Source of the DNA: an uncultured Oxalobacteraceae bacterium
Lineage (GTDB): Bacteria; Pseudomonadota; Gammaproteobacteria; Burkholderiales; Burkholderiaceae
Assembly (NCBI GenBank): GCA_946478765.1
Contig: CAMLDH010000106.1
Location: 1 to 10,389, forward strand
Length of the DNA stretch: 10,389 nucleotides
Direction: 5' to 3'
Within the stretch, counting starts at the first letter, position 1. Each line of letters opens with the position of its first letter. The position numbers and the translations under genes were made by a program. Positions 1 to 6,824 of the stretch are shown piece by piece. The notes below the pieces were generated by a model, which had not been told where the DNA came from, ran no database searches, and saw nothing but the letters and a program-made list of their open reading frames with translations.

Positions 1-854
1 AGCGTCACGTCGCAGCCGGGCGCATCGAATGCGGTGGTGATGTCGTTGCGCGCTAGCGCCGCGCCGAGCGAGATCGAATGCGATGCGAGGCGGCTGTCGC
101 GACTTTGCATCGCATGGATGCCGGCGATATGGAGCGCTGATGTCGCTTCCTGCTGCAACTTGTAGTGTTCGACCGATGCGTGATCGGCAGTGAAGATCTG
201 CGTCACGGCATTGGTGAAATATTCAGCGCCGTCGACGCCGGCGTAATGTTCGATGACGGTGGCCTGCGCGCCGCGTTCGGCCACGATCAGGTTGCGCGGG
301 TAGATCGCCGCATGCGCCTGCGTCGCCAGGAACAGCAAGTGGATCGGCGCCTCGACGACCGTGCCGCGCTGCACGCGCAGGTAGGCGCCGTCCGTCATCA
401 GCGCCGTGTTGAGCGCGCCGAATGCGGTTTGCCGGTGGGTGTCGCACAGATAGGGCTCCAGCGCATCCGGCGCATGGTCTAGCATGCTGGAAAGGCTCTG
501 CACGGACACGCCGGCCGGCAACGGGCCCTGCAATGACAATGCGGCCGAATAATGGCCATTGAGGAACACCAGCAAGTGGCCACCATGACTGTCGAGGGCC
601 AGATTCGTGACCCATGCGGTGGCCGCCACGTCGCTGGCGCCAGCGTCGGCCATCGCAACGAAATTTTTTCTTTCGAGCGCGGTGAGGCTGGTGTACTTCC
701 AGTCTTCGTCGCGCGTGGTCGGCAATCCGGTTTGCGCAAAGCGCTCCAGCGCACTGCTGCGCACCTGGTTCAGCCACGGCACGCGCGCACCGGGCAAGGC
801 GTGCGCAACGCGCGCGAAATCGGCGAGATAGCGGTCCCTGGCGAGAGTGCTCAT
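1..854 (-). CDS. sufD: SufD, Fe-S cluster assembly scaffold subunit (3' end missing)
   Basis: SufD pairs with SufB in the cytosolic SufBC2D scaffold, where clusters are built before transfer to apoproteins. Reading from the ATG at 854-852, the frame is open for 284 codons to position 3 with no stop or frameshift, and the carboxyl end lies beyond the window. Recognisable segments include RDEDWKYTSL near residue 53 (typical amino-terminal SufD motif), LVFLNGHYS near 93, LNTALMTDGAYL near 147, NLIVAERGAQATVIEHY near 186, and ARNDITTAF near the edge. The last of these is the start of the conserved beta-helix core shared with SufB. The Cys/His pair implicated in E. coli SufD (C358/H360) would lie outside the window and cannot be checked. 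The start codon overlaps the sufC stop in an ATGA, with GGAG 10 nt upstream inside sufC, so translation is probably coupled. SufS and later suf genes would be expected further left; that is inference. Confidence 0.93.
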   Translation of the reverse strand, partial: MSTLARDRYLADFARVAHALPGARVPWLNQVRSSALERFAQTGLPTTRDEDWKYTSLTALERKNFVAMADAGASDVAATAWVTNLALDSHGGHLLVFLNGHYSAALSLQGPLPAGVSVQSLSSMLDHAPDALEPYLCDTHRQTAFGALNTALMTDGAYLRVQRGTVVEAPIHLLFLATQAHAAIYPRNLIVAERGAQATVIEHYAGVDGAEYFTNAVTQIFTADHASVEHYKLQQEATSALHIAGIHAMQSRDSRLASHSISLGAALARNDITTAFDAPGCDVT

Positions 855-1636
855 AGCGCCAATGCTCCGCTCGTGATGATGTCGCTCTTCATCGACGCAT
901 CGTCCAGCCAGCCGTAGCCGCGCTGCTCCAGTTCCAGCGCCAATTCGCGGCCGCCCGATTTGACGATTCTGCCTTGCGACAATACGTGAACGGCATCCGG
1001 CACCACGTAATCGAGCAGGCGCTGATAGTGCGTGACCAGGATCATTGCGCGCGCCGGACTGCGCAACGCGTTGATGCCTCGGGCCACGACTTGCAATGCG
1101 TCGATGTCGAGTCCGGAGTCGGTTTCGTCGAGGATCGCGAGCGCCGGTTCCAGCAGCGCCATTTGCAGGATTTCATTGCGCTTTTTTTCGCCGCCGGAAA
1201 AGCCTTCATTGACCGCGCGATACAGCAGCTCGTCGCGCATGTCCATCAACGTCATCTTTTGCTTGATCAGCATGAGAAATTCGATCGCATCCAGTTCGGG
1301 CAAGCCGCGATGGCGGCGGATATTGTTCAATGCGGCTTTCAGCAGATAGACGTTGCTGACGCCGGGAATTTCGACCGGATATTGAAACGCCAGGAAGACG
1401 CCTTCGCGCGCGCGTTCTTCCGGCGGCAACGTCAACAGATCGCGCCCTTGATAGCGCACTTCGCCGCCGGTAACGTCGAATGTCTCTCGTCCCGCCAGCA
1501 CCTGCGCCAGCGTGCTCTTGCCGGAGCCGTTCGGCCCCATGATCGCGTGCACTTCGCCGGCGTTGACGTTCAGGTCGAGGCCGCGCAGTATGGGTTTGCC
1601 ATCGACGTTGACTTGCAGGTTTTTGATTTCCAGCAT
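851..1636 (-). CDS. sufC: SufC, ABC-type ATPase of the SUF Fe-S assembly complex
   Basis: SufC is the soluble ATPase that drives conformational change in the SufBC2D scaffold. It carries no membrane segment and is not a transporter despite its ABC fold. The 261-residue protein has the full set of motifs: Walker A GPNGSGKST at 34-42, Q-loop Gln85, signature SGGEKKR at 147-153 (the SufC form of LSGGQ), Walker B ILDETDSGLD at 168-177 with catalytic Glu171, and switch His202. Length matches the family (about 250 residues). The start at 1636 is supported by an AAAGGAT ribosome binding site 7-8 nt upstream, in the 20-nt gap after sufB. The stop overlaps the sufD start by 4 nt. Nothing is missing or unusual. 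Confidence 0.97.
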   Translation of the reverse strand: MLEIKNLQVNVDGKPILRGLDLNVNAGEVHAIMGPNGSGKSTLAQVLAGRETFDVTGGEVRYQGRDLLTLPPEERAREGVFLAFQYPVEIPGVSNVYLLKAALNNIRRHRGLPELDAIEFLMLIKQKMTLMDMRDELLYRAVNEGFSGGEKKRNEILQMALLEPALAILDETDSGLDIDALQVVARGINALRSPARAMILVTHYQRLLDYVVPDAVHVLSQGRIVKSGGRELALELEQRGYGWLDDASMKSDIITSGALAL

Positions 1637-1656
1637 GATGCTTATCCTTTATGGAT

Positions 1657-3105
1657 TTAGCCGACGCTGCCTTCCAGGCTCACGCTCATCAGCTTTTGCG
1701 CTTCCACCGCGAACTCCATCGGCAATTCCTTGAACACTTCCTTGCAAAAGCCGTTGACGATCATCGACACCGCGTCTTCCGCCGAGATGCCGCGCTGGCG
1801 GCAATAAAACAGCTGATCCTCGCCGATGCGCGAGGTCGATGCTTCATGCTCGACGCGTGCCGTCGGGTTTTTGACTTCGATGTACGGAAACGTATGCGCA
1901 CTGCTTTGGCCGCCCAGCAGCAGCGAATCGCATTGCGTGTAGTTGCGCGCGCCCTCGGCGGTCTTCAATACCTTGACCAGGCCGCGATACGCATTTTGTC
2001 CGTGTCCGGCGGAAATGCCCTTGGATACGATCGTGCTGCGCGTGTTGCGGCCGATGTGGATCATCTTGGAGCCGGTGTCGGCCTTTTGCCGGTTATTGGT
2101 CAACGCCACCGAATGGAATTCGCCGATCGAATTGTCGCCGCGCAGGATGCAGCTCGGATATTTCCACGTGATCGCGGAACCGGTCTCGACTTGCGTCCAC
2201 GAGATATGCGCATGCGCGCCGCGGCAATCGCCGCGCTTGGTGACGAAGTTGTAAATGCCGCCTTTGCCCTCCTTGTCGCCCGGATACCAGTTCTGTACCG
2301 TCGAATACTTGATGCGCGCATGGTCCAGCGCCACCAGTTCCACCACCGCCGCATGCAACTGGTTTTCGTCGCGCATCGGCGCGGTGCAGCCTTCCAGATA
2401 ACTGACATACGCGCCTTGGTCGGCAATGATCAAAGTGCGTTCGAACTGGCCGGTATCCTTTGCATTGATGCGGAAGTAGGTCGACAGTTCCATCGGGCAG
2501 CGCACGCCGGGCGGAATGTAGCAGAACGAGCCGTCGGAAAACACCGCCGAATTCAATGCCGCGAAAAAATTGTCGGTGTACGGCACCACCGAGCCCAGAT
2601 ACTGTTGCACCAGGTCCGGATGCTCGCGCACCGCATCGGAAAACGAACCGAAGATGATGCCGAGTTGACCCAGCTTTTCCTTGAACGTGGTGCCGACCGA
2701 TACGCTGTCGAATACCGCATCGACCGCGACCCCGGCCAGCATCTCGCGCTCTTTCAACGGCACGCCCAGCTTCTCGTAGGTGCGCAGCAATTCCGGATCG
2801 ACGTCATCCAGACTCTTCGGCCGGTCATTGAGGGACCGGGGCGCCGAATAATAAATAATGTCCTGGTAATCGATCGGCGGATAGTGTGCGGTGGACCAGC
2901 GCGGTTCGGTCATCGTGAGCCAATGCCGGAACGCCTTCAGACGCCACTCCAGCATGAATGCCGGCTCGTTCTTCCTGGCCGAGATCATGCGGATTGTGTC
3001 TTCGGTCAATCCGCGCGGTACCGTATCGACTTCCAGATCGGTGACGAAACCGTGCCGGTATTCGCTGTCGATCAGTTGGTCGAGACTGTTTGCCTGCTCT
3101 GTCAT
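1657..3105 (-). CDS. sufB: SufB, Fe-S cluster assembly scaffold subunit
   Basis: SufB is the subunit of SufBC2D that accepts persulfide sulfur and on which the nascent cluster is assembled. The 482-residue protein is full length (E. coli about 495) and nearly collinear with it. The reactive cysteine equivalent to E. coli C405 is Cys392 in TQCDS, and the equivalents of H433/E434 are His420/Glu421 in VEHEAS. The diagnostic blocks [47 protein letters not shown] and the carboxyl end FAVEAQKL are all present. The start at 3105 has a good GGGAG ribosome binding site 7 nt upstream. It begins 15 nt after the stop of the Rrf2 regulator gene, so both are on one transcript. Several overlapping open frames on both strands are shadows of this GC-biased gene. 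Confidence 0.97.
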   Translation of the reverse strand: MTEQANSLDQLIDSEYRHGFVTDLEVDTVPRGLTEDTIRMISARKNEPAFMLEWRLKAFRHWLTMTEPRWSTAHYPPIDYQDIIYYSAPRSLNDRPKSLDDVDPELLRTYEKLGVPLKEREMLAGVAVDAVFDSVSVGTTFKEKLGQLGIIFGSFSDAVREHPDLVQQYLGSVVPYTDNFFAALNSAVFSDGSFCYIPPGVRCPMELSTYFRINAKDTGQFERTLIIADQGAYVSYLEGCTAPMRDENQLHAAVVELVALDHARIKYSTVQNWYPGDKEGKGGIYNFVTKRGDCRGAHAHISWTQVETGSAITWKYPSCILRGDNSIGEFHSVALTNNRQKADTGSKMIHIGRNTRSTIVSKGISAGHGQNAYRGLVKVLKTAEGARNYTQCDSLLLGGQSSAHTFPYIEVKNPTARVEHEASTSRIGEDQLFYCRQRGISAEDAVSMIVNGFCKEVFKELPMEFAVEAQKLMSVSLEGSVG

Positions 3106-3112
3106 GAATGTT

Positions 3113-3117
3113 CTCCC
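3113..3117 (-). promoter_or_regulatory. Ribosome binding site of sufB
   Basis: GGGAG lies 7 nt before the sufB ATG, in the 15-nt gap after the regulator gene. It fixes the sufB start and shows sufB can be initiated independently of the upstream gene. Confidence 0.75.
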
Positions 3118-3120
3118 GCT

Positions 3121-3597
3121 CTATTGCGGCGTGATCGCCGCTTTCTTGCGCGCTGGACGTGCCGCTTGGATGCCGCTGATATCGACCGGTTCTGCGACGG
3201 GCTGCATCATGTGTTCCAGCGTGACTTGTTGCAATGCCTGCAGCACGACGCGGTTGACGCGTTGCCAGTTGGCGCGTACCGGGCAGCCGCTTTCCTGCAT
3301 GCATAAACCGGGCGTGATGCTGCATTCGGTCATGCCGATCGGGCCATCCATCGCGCCGATGATTTGCGCAATCGAAATTTGCGACGGCGGCCGCGCCAAC
3401 AGATAGCCGCCGCGTGCGCCGCGCAGCGAAATAACCAAGCCTTCGCGCGCCAGGATCTTGAGAATTTTGCTGACCGTCGGCACCGGCACATGGACAATGG
3501 CCGCGACGTCGGCGGCGCTTTGTACCTGTTCCGGCTGACGCACCATCGTGCTCAGGATCACGGTACCGTAATCGGCCAGTTTGCTCATTTTCAACAT
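3121..3597 (-). CDS. Rrf2-family transcriptional regulator of the SUF operon (IscR-like, three Cys)
   Basis: This is a 158-residue winged-helix regulator of the Rrf2 family. It best resembles the proteobacterial 'SUF system Fe-S cluster assembly regulator' group (TIGR02944), whose genes head suf operons; that assignment is from memory of the family. The amino-terminal DNA-binding domain runs from about residue 5 to 70: MSKLADYGTV, the recognition helix around VPVPTVSKILKIL, and the wing RGARGGYLL at 59-67. Three cysteines at 92, 99 and 105 form the probable cluster site. Their spacing is C-x6-C-x5-C, one residue longer in the first gap than C-x5-C-x5-C of E. coli IscR. A basic, low-complexity tail (PARKKAAITPQ) ends the protein. 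The start at 3597 has CGGAGA 6 nt upstream; Met4 is a possible alternative. It lies 15 nt upstream of sufB. It is inferred to repress its own operon when loaded with a cluster. Confidence 0.9.
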   Translation of the reverse strand: MLKMSKLADYGTVILSTMVRQPEQVQSAADVAAIVHVPVPTVSKILKILAREGLVISLRGARGGYLLARPPSQISIAQIIGAMDGPIGMTECSITPGLCMQESGCPVRANWQRVNRVVLQALQQVTLEHMMQPVAEPVDISGIQAARPARKKAAITPQ

Positions 3598-3614
3598 CGA
3601 TTGTCTCCGTGTTT

Positions 3615-3654
3615 AAAATAGGACCAATACAGTGCTAATTTGTTCCGGGTTCAA
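3615..3654 (-). promoter_or_regulatory. Candidate promoter and operator of the suf operon
   Basis: On the minus strand, TTGAAC (3654-3649) and TGTATT (3631-3626) are separated by 17 nt and would start transcription near 3619, about 20 nt before the regulator's start codon. An inverted repeat, GGAACAA-12 nt-TTGGTCC (3646-3621, arms of 7 with one mismatch), covers the -10 and spacer. A 26-bp dyad is the size bound by Rrf2/IscR dimers, so it is a reasonable autoregulatory operator. It does not exactly match the E. coli IscR type 1 or type 2 consensus as I remember them. Repeat and hexamers are seen; function is inferred. Confidence 0.45.
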
Positions 3655-3656
3655 CC

Positions 3657-3696
3657 ATGCGTATTTTCGGGTATGCGTTATTGAATGTTGATGCGT
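3657..3696 (+). repeat. Three ATGCGT direct repeats upstream of the suf promoter
   Basis: ATGCGT occurs at 3657-3662, 3673-3678 and 3691-3696, spaced 16 and 18 nt apart, between the suf promoter and the end of the membrane-protein gene. The rest of this 162-nt gap (3598-3759) holds the promoter/operator described separately and a short insertion-sequence-like end at 3743-3754. I see no convincing terminator for the gene ending at 3760. Whether the repeats bind anything is unknown; they may be chance. Confidence 0.3.
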
Positions 3697-3759
3697 TGGC
3701 GGGGCGAGTCTGTCTATGTCGGTGCAAGTCCGGCATCAGTAATGCAACAGAACCCAAAA

Positions 3760-4545
3760 TTATTGTGCTTGTTCCAGCGTCGGCGGTGTGAAAGGCTTGC
3801 CGAAAACATAGGTGTAAGTCGGATAAAACGAGCAATACATGACGACGGTCAGCATGATCGATAAAGGCAGCAGGACCATCACGGTCACTGCGGCTTTGGC
3901 GATCAGCAATGCAATCAGGGTGCTGACGACGGCGGGCAGGATCACGCCGATGGCCGTCCACGCCAGGCCGTACAACAGAAAGGCCTTGCCCGCCCGGCGT
4001 ACCGCAAAGAAGCTATAGAAAACTGATTTTCCAGCACTCATGTTTTGCCACGTCGCCAGCGGCGCGGCATACCAGAACGCCATCGCCGCCGGCGTGTAGA
4101 CGGCGGCAGAAAACAGCATCGCCAGCGCCATGTTGGATTCCCGCACGGTCTTGGCGTTGAGCGTGCTCTGTCCGCTCATCACCATCCAGAACACGCCGCC
4201 ATCCACCAGCGCAGAGGCCGCGACCGCAAGAATTGCCGCCAGCAGATACAGCACGCCCAGCGTCAGCAAGGTGCGCAGCGCGGGCGAGCGAAAGCCGGTC
4301 AATAGCAGATTCGGATAGATGCGCTTGCCTTGTTCGATGTGCACGCATGCCTGCATGAATGCCATCGAAAACACCGGCACCAACAGCAGCGGCAGCAGTT
4401 GCCCGAGCACAGGGATGATGCCGAGCGCGAACATCAGAAACATGTAGCCCATGAACAGCGTCGACATCTCGGCCGGTTGTTTGCGAAACAGCGCAAAGCC
4501 TTCCTTGACCCAGATCCAGCCGATTTTTGCGGGGAGTTTTTCCAT
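3760..4545 (-). CDS. Six-helix inner-membrane protein, BPSS1780 family, function unknown
   Basis: The 261-residue hydrophobic protein has a cytoplasmic-looking amino end (MEKLPAKIGWIWVKEGFALF) followed by about six membrane segments. These are near residues 30-46, 47-68, 91-113, 140-165, 185-210 and 218-245, with a short polar tail ending in TLEQAQ. I recognise it as the BPSS1780 family common in Burkholderiales, for which no activity is established. I chose the ATG at 4545, 4 nt after the thrB stop. A TTG at 4563 would add six residues and overlap thrB, but most relatives as I recall begin near MEKLPA. There is no clear ribosome binding site, so coupling to thrB translation is likely. No transporter or enzyme motif is visible. 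A role with threonine metabolism is only guilt by position. Confidence 0.78.
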   Translation of the reverse strand: MEKLPAKIGWIWVKEGFALFRKQPAEMSTLFMGYMFLMFALGIIPVLGQLLPLLLVPVFSMAFMQACVHIEQGKRIYPNLLLTGFRSPALRTLLTLGVLYLLAAILAVAASALVDGGVFWMVMSGQSTLNAKTVRESNMALAMLFSAAVYTPAAMAFWYAAPLATWQNMSAGKSVFYSFFAVRRAGKAFLLYGLAWTAIGVILPAVVSTLIALLIAKAAVTVMVLLPLSIMLTVVMYCSFYPTYTYVFGKPFTPPTLEQAQ

Positions 4546-4549
4546 GGTG

Positions 4550-5515
4550 TCAGCGCGCCGCAATCAGTGCCGGTGCAGGTTGCGCGATCCGTTGCCGCAA
4601 GATCCGTTCGAAGTGGCCTGGGTCGTGCGGCGTCAGTATTTCTGCATCGCGCGGTGAATGAAGGTCGTACAGGCGCGACAGCCAGAAGCGCAAGGCGCCG
4701 GCGCGCAGCATCGGTTGCCATGCCGTTTGTTCTGCATCGGTAAACGGCCGCTCCGCATGATAGGCGTCGAGCATCGCGCGCACGCGCGCCGGGTCGAGTG
4801 CGCCGCTGTCCAGATCAATGCACCAGTCGTTGACGGTGATCGCGACATCGAACAGCCACGTATCGCAACCGGCAAAATAGAAATCGAAAAATCCGGTCAA
4901 CCGATCGCCATCGAACATCACGTTGTTGCGGAACAGGTCGGCATGAATCGGGCCGCGCTGCAATTGCTGATATGCATCGCTGATCGCAAATGCATTCTGA
5001 AAATGCATTTCGGCTCGCAGCAAGTGCTGGCTGTCGCCCGGCAGATGCGGCAGTACGATCGGTGTGGTTGCATTCCACCAGTCGAGACCGCGCAAATTTG
5101 GTTGATGGATTTCGAAATCTTGCGCCGCCACGTGCATCTTCGCCAGCATGGCGCCGACCGCTGCGCAGTGCAACGGTGCCGGCGCCATCTGGTGACCGCC
5201 TTCGAGCTTGGTCACGATCGACGCCGGTTTGCCATGCAGCGCATTGATGATTGCGCCATCGTTGCCGGTGATCGGCGCCGGCACCAGCACGCCGCGCTGC
5301 GCCAGATGGCGCATCAGGTGCAAATAGAAGGGCAGTTGTTCAAACGTGAGGTTTTCAAACACCGTCAGGACATATTCCCCGGTCTCGGTCGTGATGAAAA
5401 AATTGCTGTTTTCAATGCCGGATGAAATGCCTTTGATGGCGAGCGCTTTACCGAGCGGGAATTGCTTGATCCAGGACGTAAGGTCGTCCAGGCTAACCGG
5501 AGTGAAAACTGCCAT
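4550..5515 (-). CDS. thrB: Homoserine kinase (aminoglycoside-phosphotransferase-like, ThrB type II)
   Basis: It phosphorylates L-homoserine with ATP to O-phosphohomoserine, the step before threonine synthase in threonine synthesis; the protein is cytosolic. The 321-residue length matches the pseudomonad/beta-proteobacterial ThrB, which has a choline/aminoglycoside-kinase fold rather than the GHMP fold of E. coli ThrB. Visible features are the family start [15 protein letters not shown], the nucleotide-binding loop GIENSN at 33-38, the catalytic loop [11 protein letters not shown] at 191-201 with Asp193 and Asn198, the metal-binding Asp211 in FFDFYFAG, and DVAITVNDW around 225-233. It lies 57 nt downstream of the DUF2782 gene and 4 nt upstream of the membrane-protein gene. 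Its start has no Shine-Dalgarno sequence and follows a pyrimidine-rich leader. thrB, a DUF2782 gene and polA are also neighbours in Pseudomonas as I recall, which supports the assignment. Confidence 0.93.
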   Translation of the reverse strand: MAVFTPVSLDDLTSWIKQFPLGKALAIKGISSGIENSNFFITTETGEYVLTVFENLTFEQLPFYLHLMRHLAQRGVLVPAPITGNDGAIINALHGKPASIVTKLEGGHQMAPAPLHCAAVGAMLAKMHVAAQDFEIHQPNLRGLDWWNATTPIVLPHLPGDSQHLLRAEMHFQNAFAISDAYQQLQRGPIHADLFRNNVMFDGDRLTGFFDFYFAGCDTWLFDVAITVNDWCIDLDSGALDPARVRAMLDAYHAERPFTDAEQTAWQPMLRAGALRFWLSRLYDLHSPRDAEILTPHDPGHFERILRQRIAQPAPALIAAR

Positions 5516-5572
5516 GAGAAAGTAGGGAAAAGACGAGTCGGAAAAGGAACGGAGAAAGAGGGCGGCGAACCG
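5516..5572 (-). promoter_or_regulatory. Pyrimidine-rich leader of thrB without a Shine-Dalgarno site
   Basis: The 47 nt directly before the thrB ATG (5562-5516) are 42/47 pyrimidine on the coding strand (runs such as CTCTTTCTCC and CTTTTCCC). No GGAG-like sequence is within reach of the ATG. Such U/C-rich leaders can be bound by ribosomal protein S1, which could replace Shine-Dalgarno pairing; that role is inference. Confidence 0.4.
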
Positions 5573-5989
5573 CTATTTTTTTGGCGCTTCGGAAGCGGCC
5601 GGGGGCGGTGCCGGCGTTTGCGCCGCCTCGGCCGCCACCGTTCCGTTCTTGCGGGCGAGGTCGAATTCCTGCACTTGCCATTGCGGCGCGCGTATCGAAT
5701 TGCTTTGCGCGTCGCCCGGCAGCGCGCTGCCGGCGGGGTCGTTCGGTTTCAGGTAATAGGTGCTTTTGCCGCTCTGCACCTTGATCTCGGTGACTTTGCC
5801 TTGTTGACGTTTTTCCGTGATTTTCCGCTCGCTGTCGGGCTTGCGAATCGTAATCGCGGGGGTTTCGCCTTCTTCCAGCTTTTCCAGTTTCGGCGGTGGT
5901 TCAGCCGGCTGCTGGGCGGCGGCCGGCAACGGCATTGCCAAAGCGGCAAGGTAAGCGGCGACGGGCCAAATTGTAAGGGAGCGCATCAT
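5573..5989 (-). CDS. DUF2782 family exported protein
   Basis: This small protein of 138 residues belongs to a family with no known activity. The first 25 residues form a clear Sec signal peptide: a short basic start (MMRS), a hydrophobic stretch TIWPVAAYLAALAMPL, and a probable signal peptidase I site after AAA at 23-25. The protein is thus predicted to be periplasmic. The DUF2782 core is about residues 45-85 (AITIRKPDSERKITEKRQQG, then VTEIKV and YYLKP). The carboxyl end from about residue 117 is Ala/Pro-rich and low complexity. Met1 and Met2 are adjacent, so either ATG (5989 or 5986) could be used, and neither has a good ribosome binding site. It precedes thrB by 57 nt and is presumably first in that transcript. 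Confidence 0.85.
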   Translation of the reverse strand: MMRSLTIWPVAAYLAALAMPLPAAAQQPAEPPPKLEKLEEGETPAITIRKPDSERKITEKRQQGKVTEIKVQSGKSTYYLKPNDPAGSALPGDAQSNSIRAPQWQVQEFDLARKNGTVAAEAAQTPAPPPAASEAPKK

Positions 5990-6030
5990 GATGGTGGAAT
6001 GAGGTGGTTGGAAGTGTGCCTATACAGACC

Positions 6031-6039
6031 ATTGTAGCA
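6031..6039 (-). promoter_or_regulatory. Candidate extended -10 promoter for DUF2782-thrB-membrane protein
   Basis: On the minus strand TGCTACAAT (6039-6031) is an extended -10 element (TGn plus TACAAT, 5 of 6 matches to TATAAT). The sequence 17 nt upstream has no good -35. Transcription would start near 6024, about 35 nt before the DUF2782 ATG. The 82-nt gap 5990-6071 otherwise shows only a GC-rich stretch after the LOG stop, without a convincing terminator hairpin plus U tract. Confidence 0.4.
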
Positions 6040-6071
6040 AACCGGGCTCCGCGCGCCTCGAATAACTTTCC

Positions 6072-6809
6072 CTATAAAAATGCGCTGGTTTGCGGATCTT
6101 CATCGGTCAGCACAATATCGCGCGCTTCATAGAATGCAAAAATGGCATCGACGATATTGGCCGGCTCATCGATCAACTGCACCAGATCCAGGTCGCTTTC
6201 ATTGATCATGCCGCTCGACACCATTTGGGCGCGGAACCAGTCGAGCAACCCGCGCCAGAACGCGGTGCCGACCAGGATGACTGGAATCCGGCGGGATTTG
6301 CCGGTTTGCATCAGCGTCAGCACTTCGCTCATTTCATCGAGCGTGCCGAAGCCGCCGGGCATCACGACATACGCATCCGCATATTTGACGAACGCGACCT
6401 TGCGCGCGAAAAAGTGACGGAAGCTCAGCGAAATATCCTGCCACGCATTGCCTTTTTGTTCGCGCGGCAATTCGATATTGAGGCCGACCGACGACGAGCG
6501 TCCTTCGAACGCGCCCTTGTTGGCCGCTTCCATGATGCCCGGCCCGCCGCCCGACATTACGGCAAAGCCTTCATCGGACAGGCGGCGCGCGATATCGATG
6601 CATAATGCGTACATCGGATCGTCCGGCTTGGTCCGTGCGGAACCGAAGATCGATACCGCAGGGCGCAGCTCGGAGAGCCGTTCGGCCGACTCGATAAACT
6701 CTGCCATAATCGTGAACATTTGCCACGACTCACGCGCCTTCTTCGATGTTGCGCGTTCGATGTTGCTGATCTGCCGCAGGCGCGGCACATTTTTTCCTTT
6801 TAATGCCAT
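6072..6809 (-). CDS. LOG-family (TIGR00730) nucleotide 5'-monophosphate phosphoribohydrolase
   Basis: LOG proteins have a Rossmann-like fold and hydrolyse the N-glycosidic bond of nucleoside 5'-monophosphates, releasing base and ribose 5-phosphate. Many are mislabelled 'lysine decarboxylase'. The 245-residue protein shows VSIFGSAR at 52-59, the phosphate-binding GGGPGIMEAANKGA at 87-100, catalytic Arg136 in FARKVAF, and the hallmark PGGFGTLDE at 151-159 with catalytic Glu159. An amino-terminal extension of about 45 residues makes it longer than the plant enzymes. Homologs begin MALKGKNVPRL, so the start is the ATG at 6809-6807. An upstream ATG at 6866 would lie inside polA and is rejected. 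Whether it makes cytokinin-type bases or serves purine/pyrimidine salvage cannot be read from the sequence. It diverges from polA with no intergenic base. Confidence 0.9.
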   Translation of the reverse strand: MALKGKNVPRLRQISNIERATSKKARESWQMFTIMAEFIESAERLSELRPAVSIFGSARTKPDDPMYALCIDIARRLSDEGFAVMSGGGPGIMEAANKGAFEGRSSSVGLNIELPREQKGNAWQDISLSFRHFFARKVAFVKYADAYVVMPGGFGTLDEMSEVLTLMQTGKSRRIPVILVGTAFWRGLLDWFRAQMVSSGMINESDLDLVQLIDEPANIVDAIFAFYEARDIVLTDEDPQTSAFL

Positions 6810-6824
6810 ATGAATAAAACCCTG
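6799..6824. promoter_or_regulatory. Back-to-back start codons of polA and the LOG gene with possible -10 elements
   Basis: The two ATGs are directly adjacent and outward-facing (CAT at 6807-6809, ATG at 6810-6812). On the plus strand TTTAAT at 6799-6804 ends 5 nt before the polA ATG. On the minus strand TTTTAT (within 6820-6814) ends a few nt before the LOG ATG. If these are -10 elements, both mRNAs would start at or next to the AUG and be leaderless. Neither gene has a strong Shine-Dalgarno sequence (only a weak AGGG about 10 nt before LOG). The adjacency is seen; promoter use is inferred. Confidence 0.35.

Noticed and set aside
1651..3306. A 551-codon plus-strand open frame opposite sufB and the regulator
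   Set aside because: It is the antisense shadow of sufB and the Rrf2 gene. The product is Arg/His/Gln-rich with no recognisable domain, while the minus strand encodes highly conserved proteins.
3713..3740. A tRNA T-arm-like or group II intron/cobalamin-riboswitch-like string (GGTGCAAGTCC)
   Set aside because: A 5-bp stem with a 7-nt loop can be drawn, but there is no matching acceptor stem, anticodon arm, B12 box or intron domain V nearby.
5462..6037. A 191-codon plus-strand open frame opposite the thrB start and DUF2782
   Set aside because: Antisense shadow. The minus-strand protein has a clear signal peptide and DUF2782 core.
6040..6071. A terminator after the LOG gene
   Set aside because: The segment is GC-rich but forms only short stems and has no following U tract on the minus strand.
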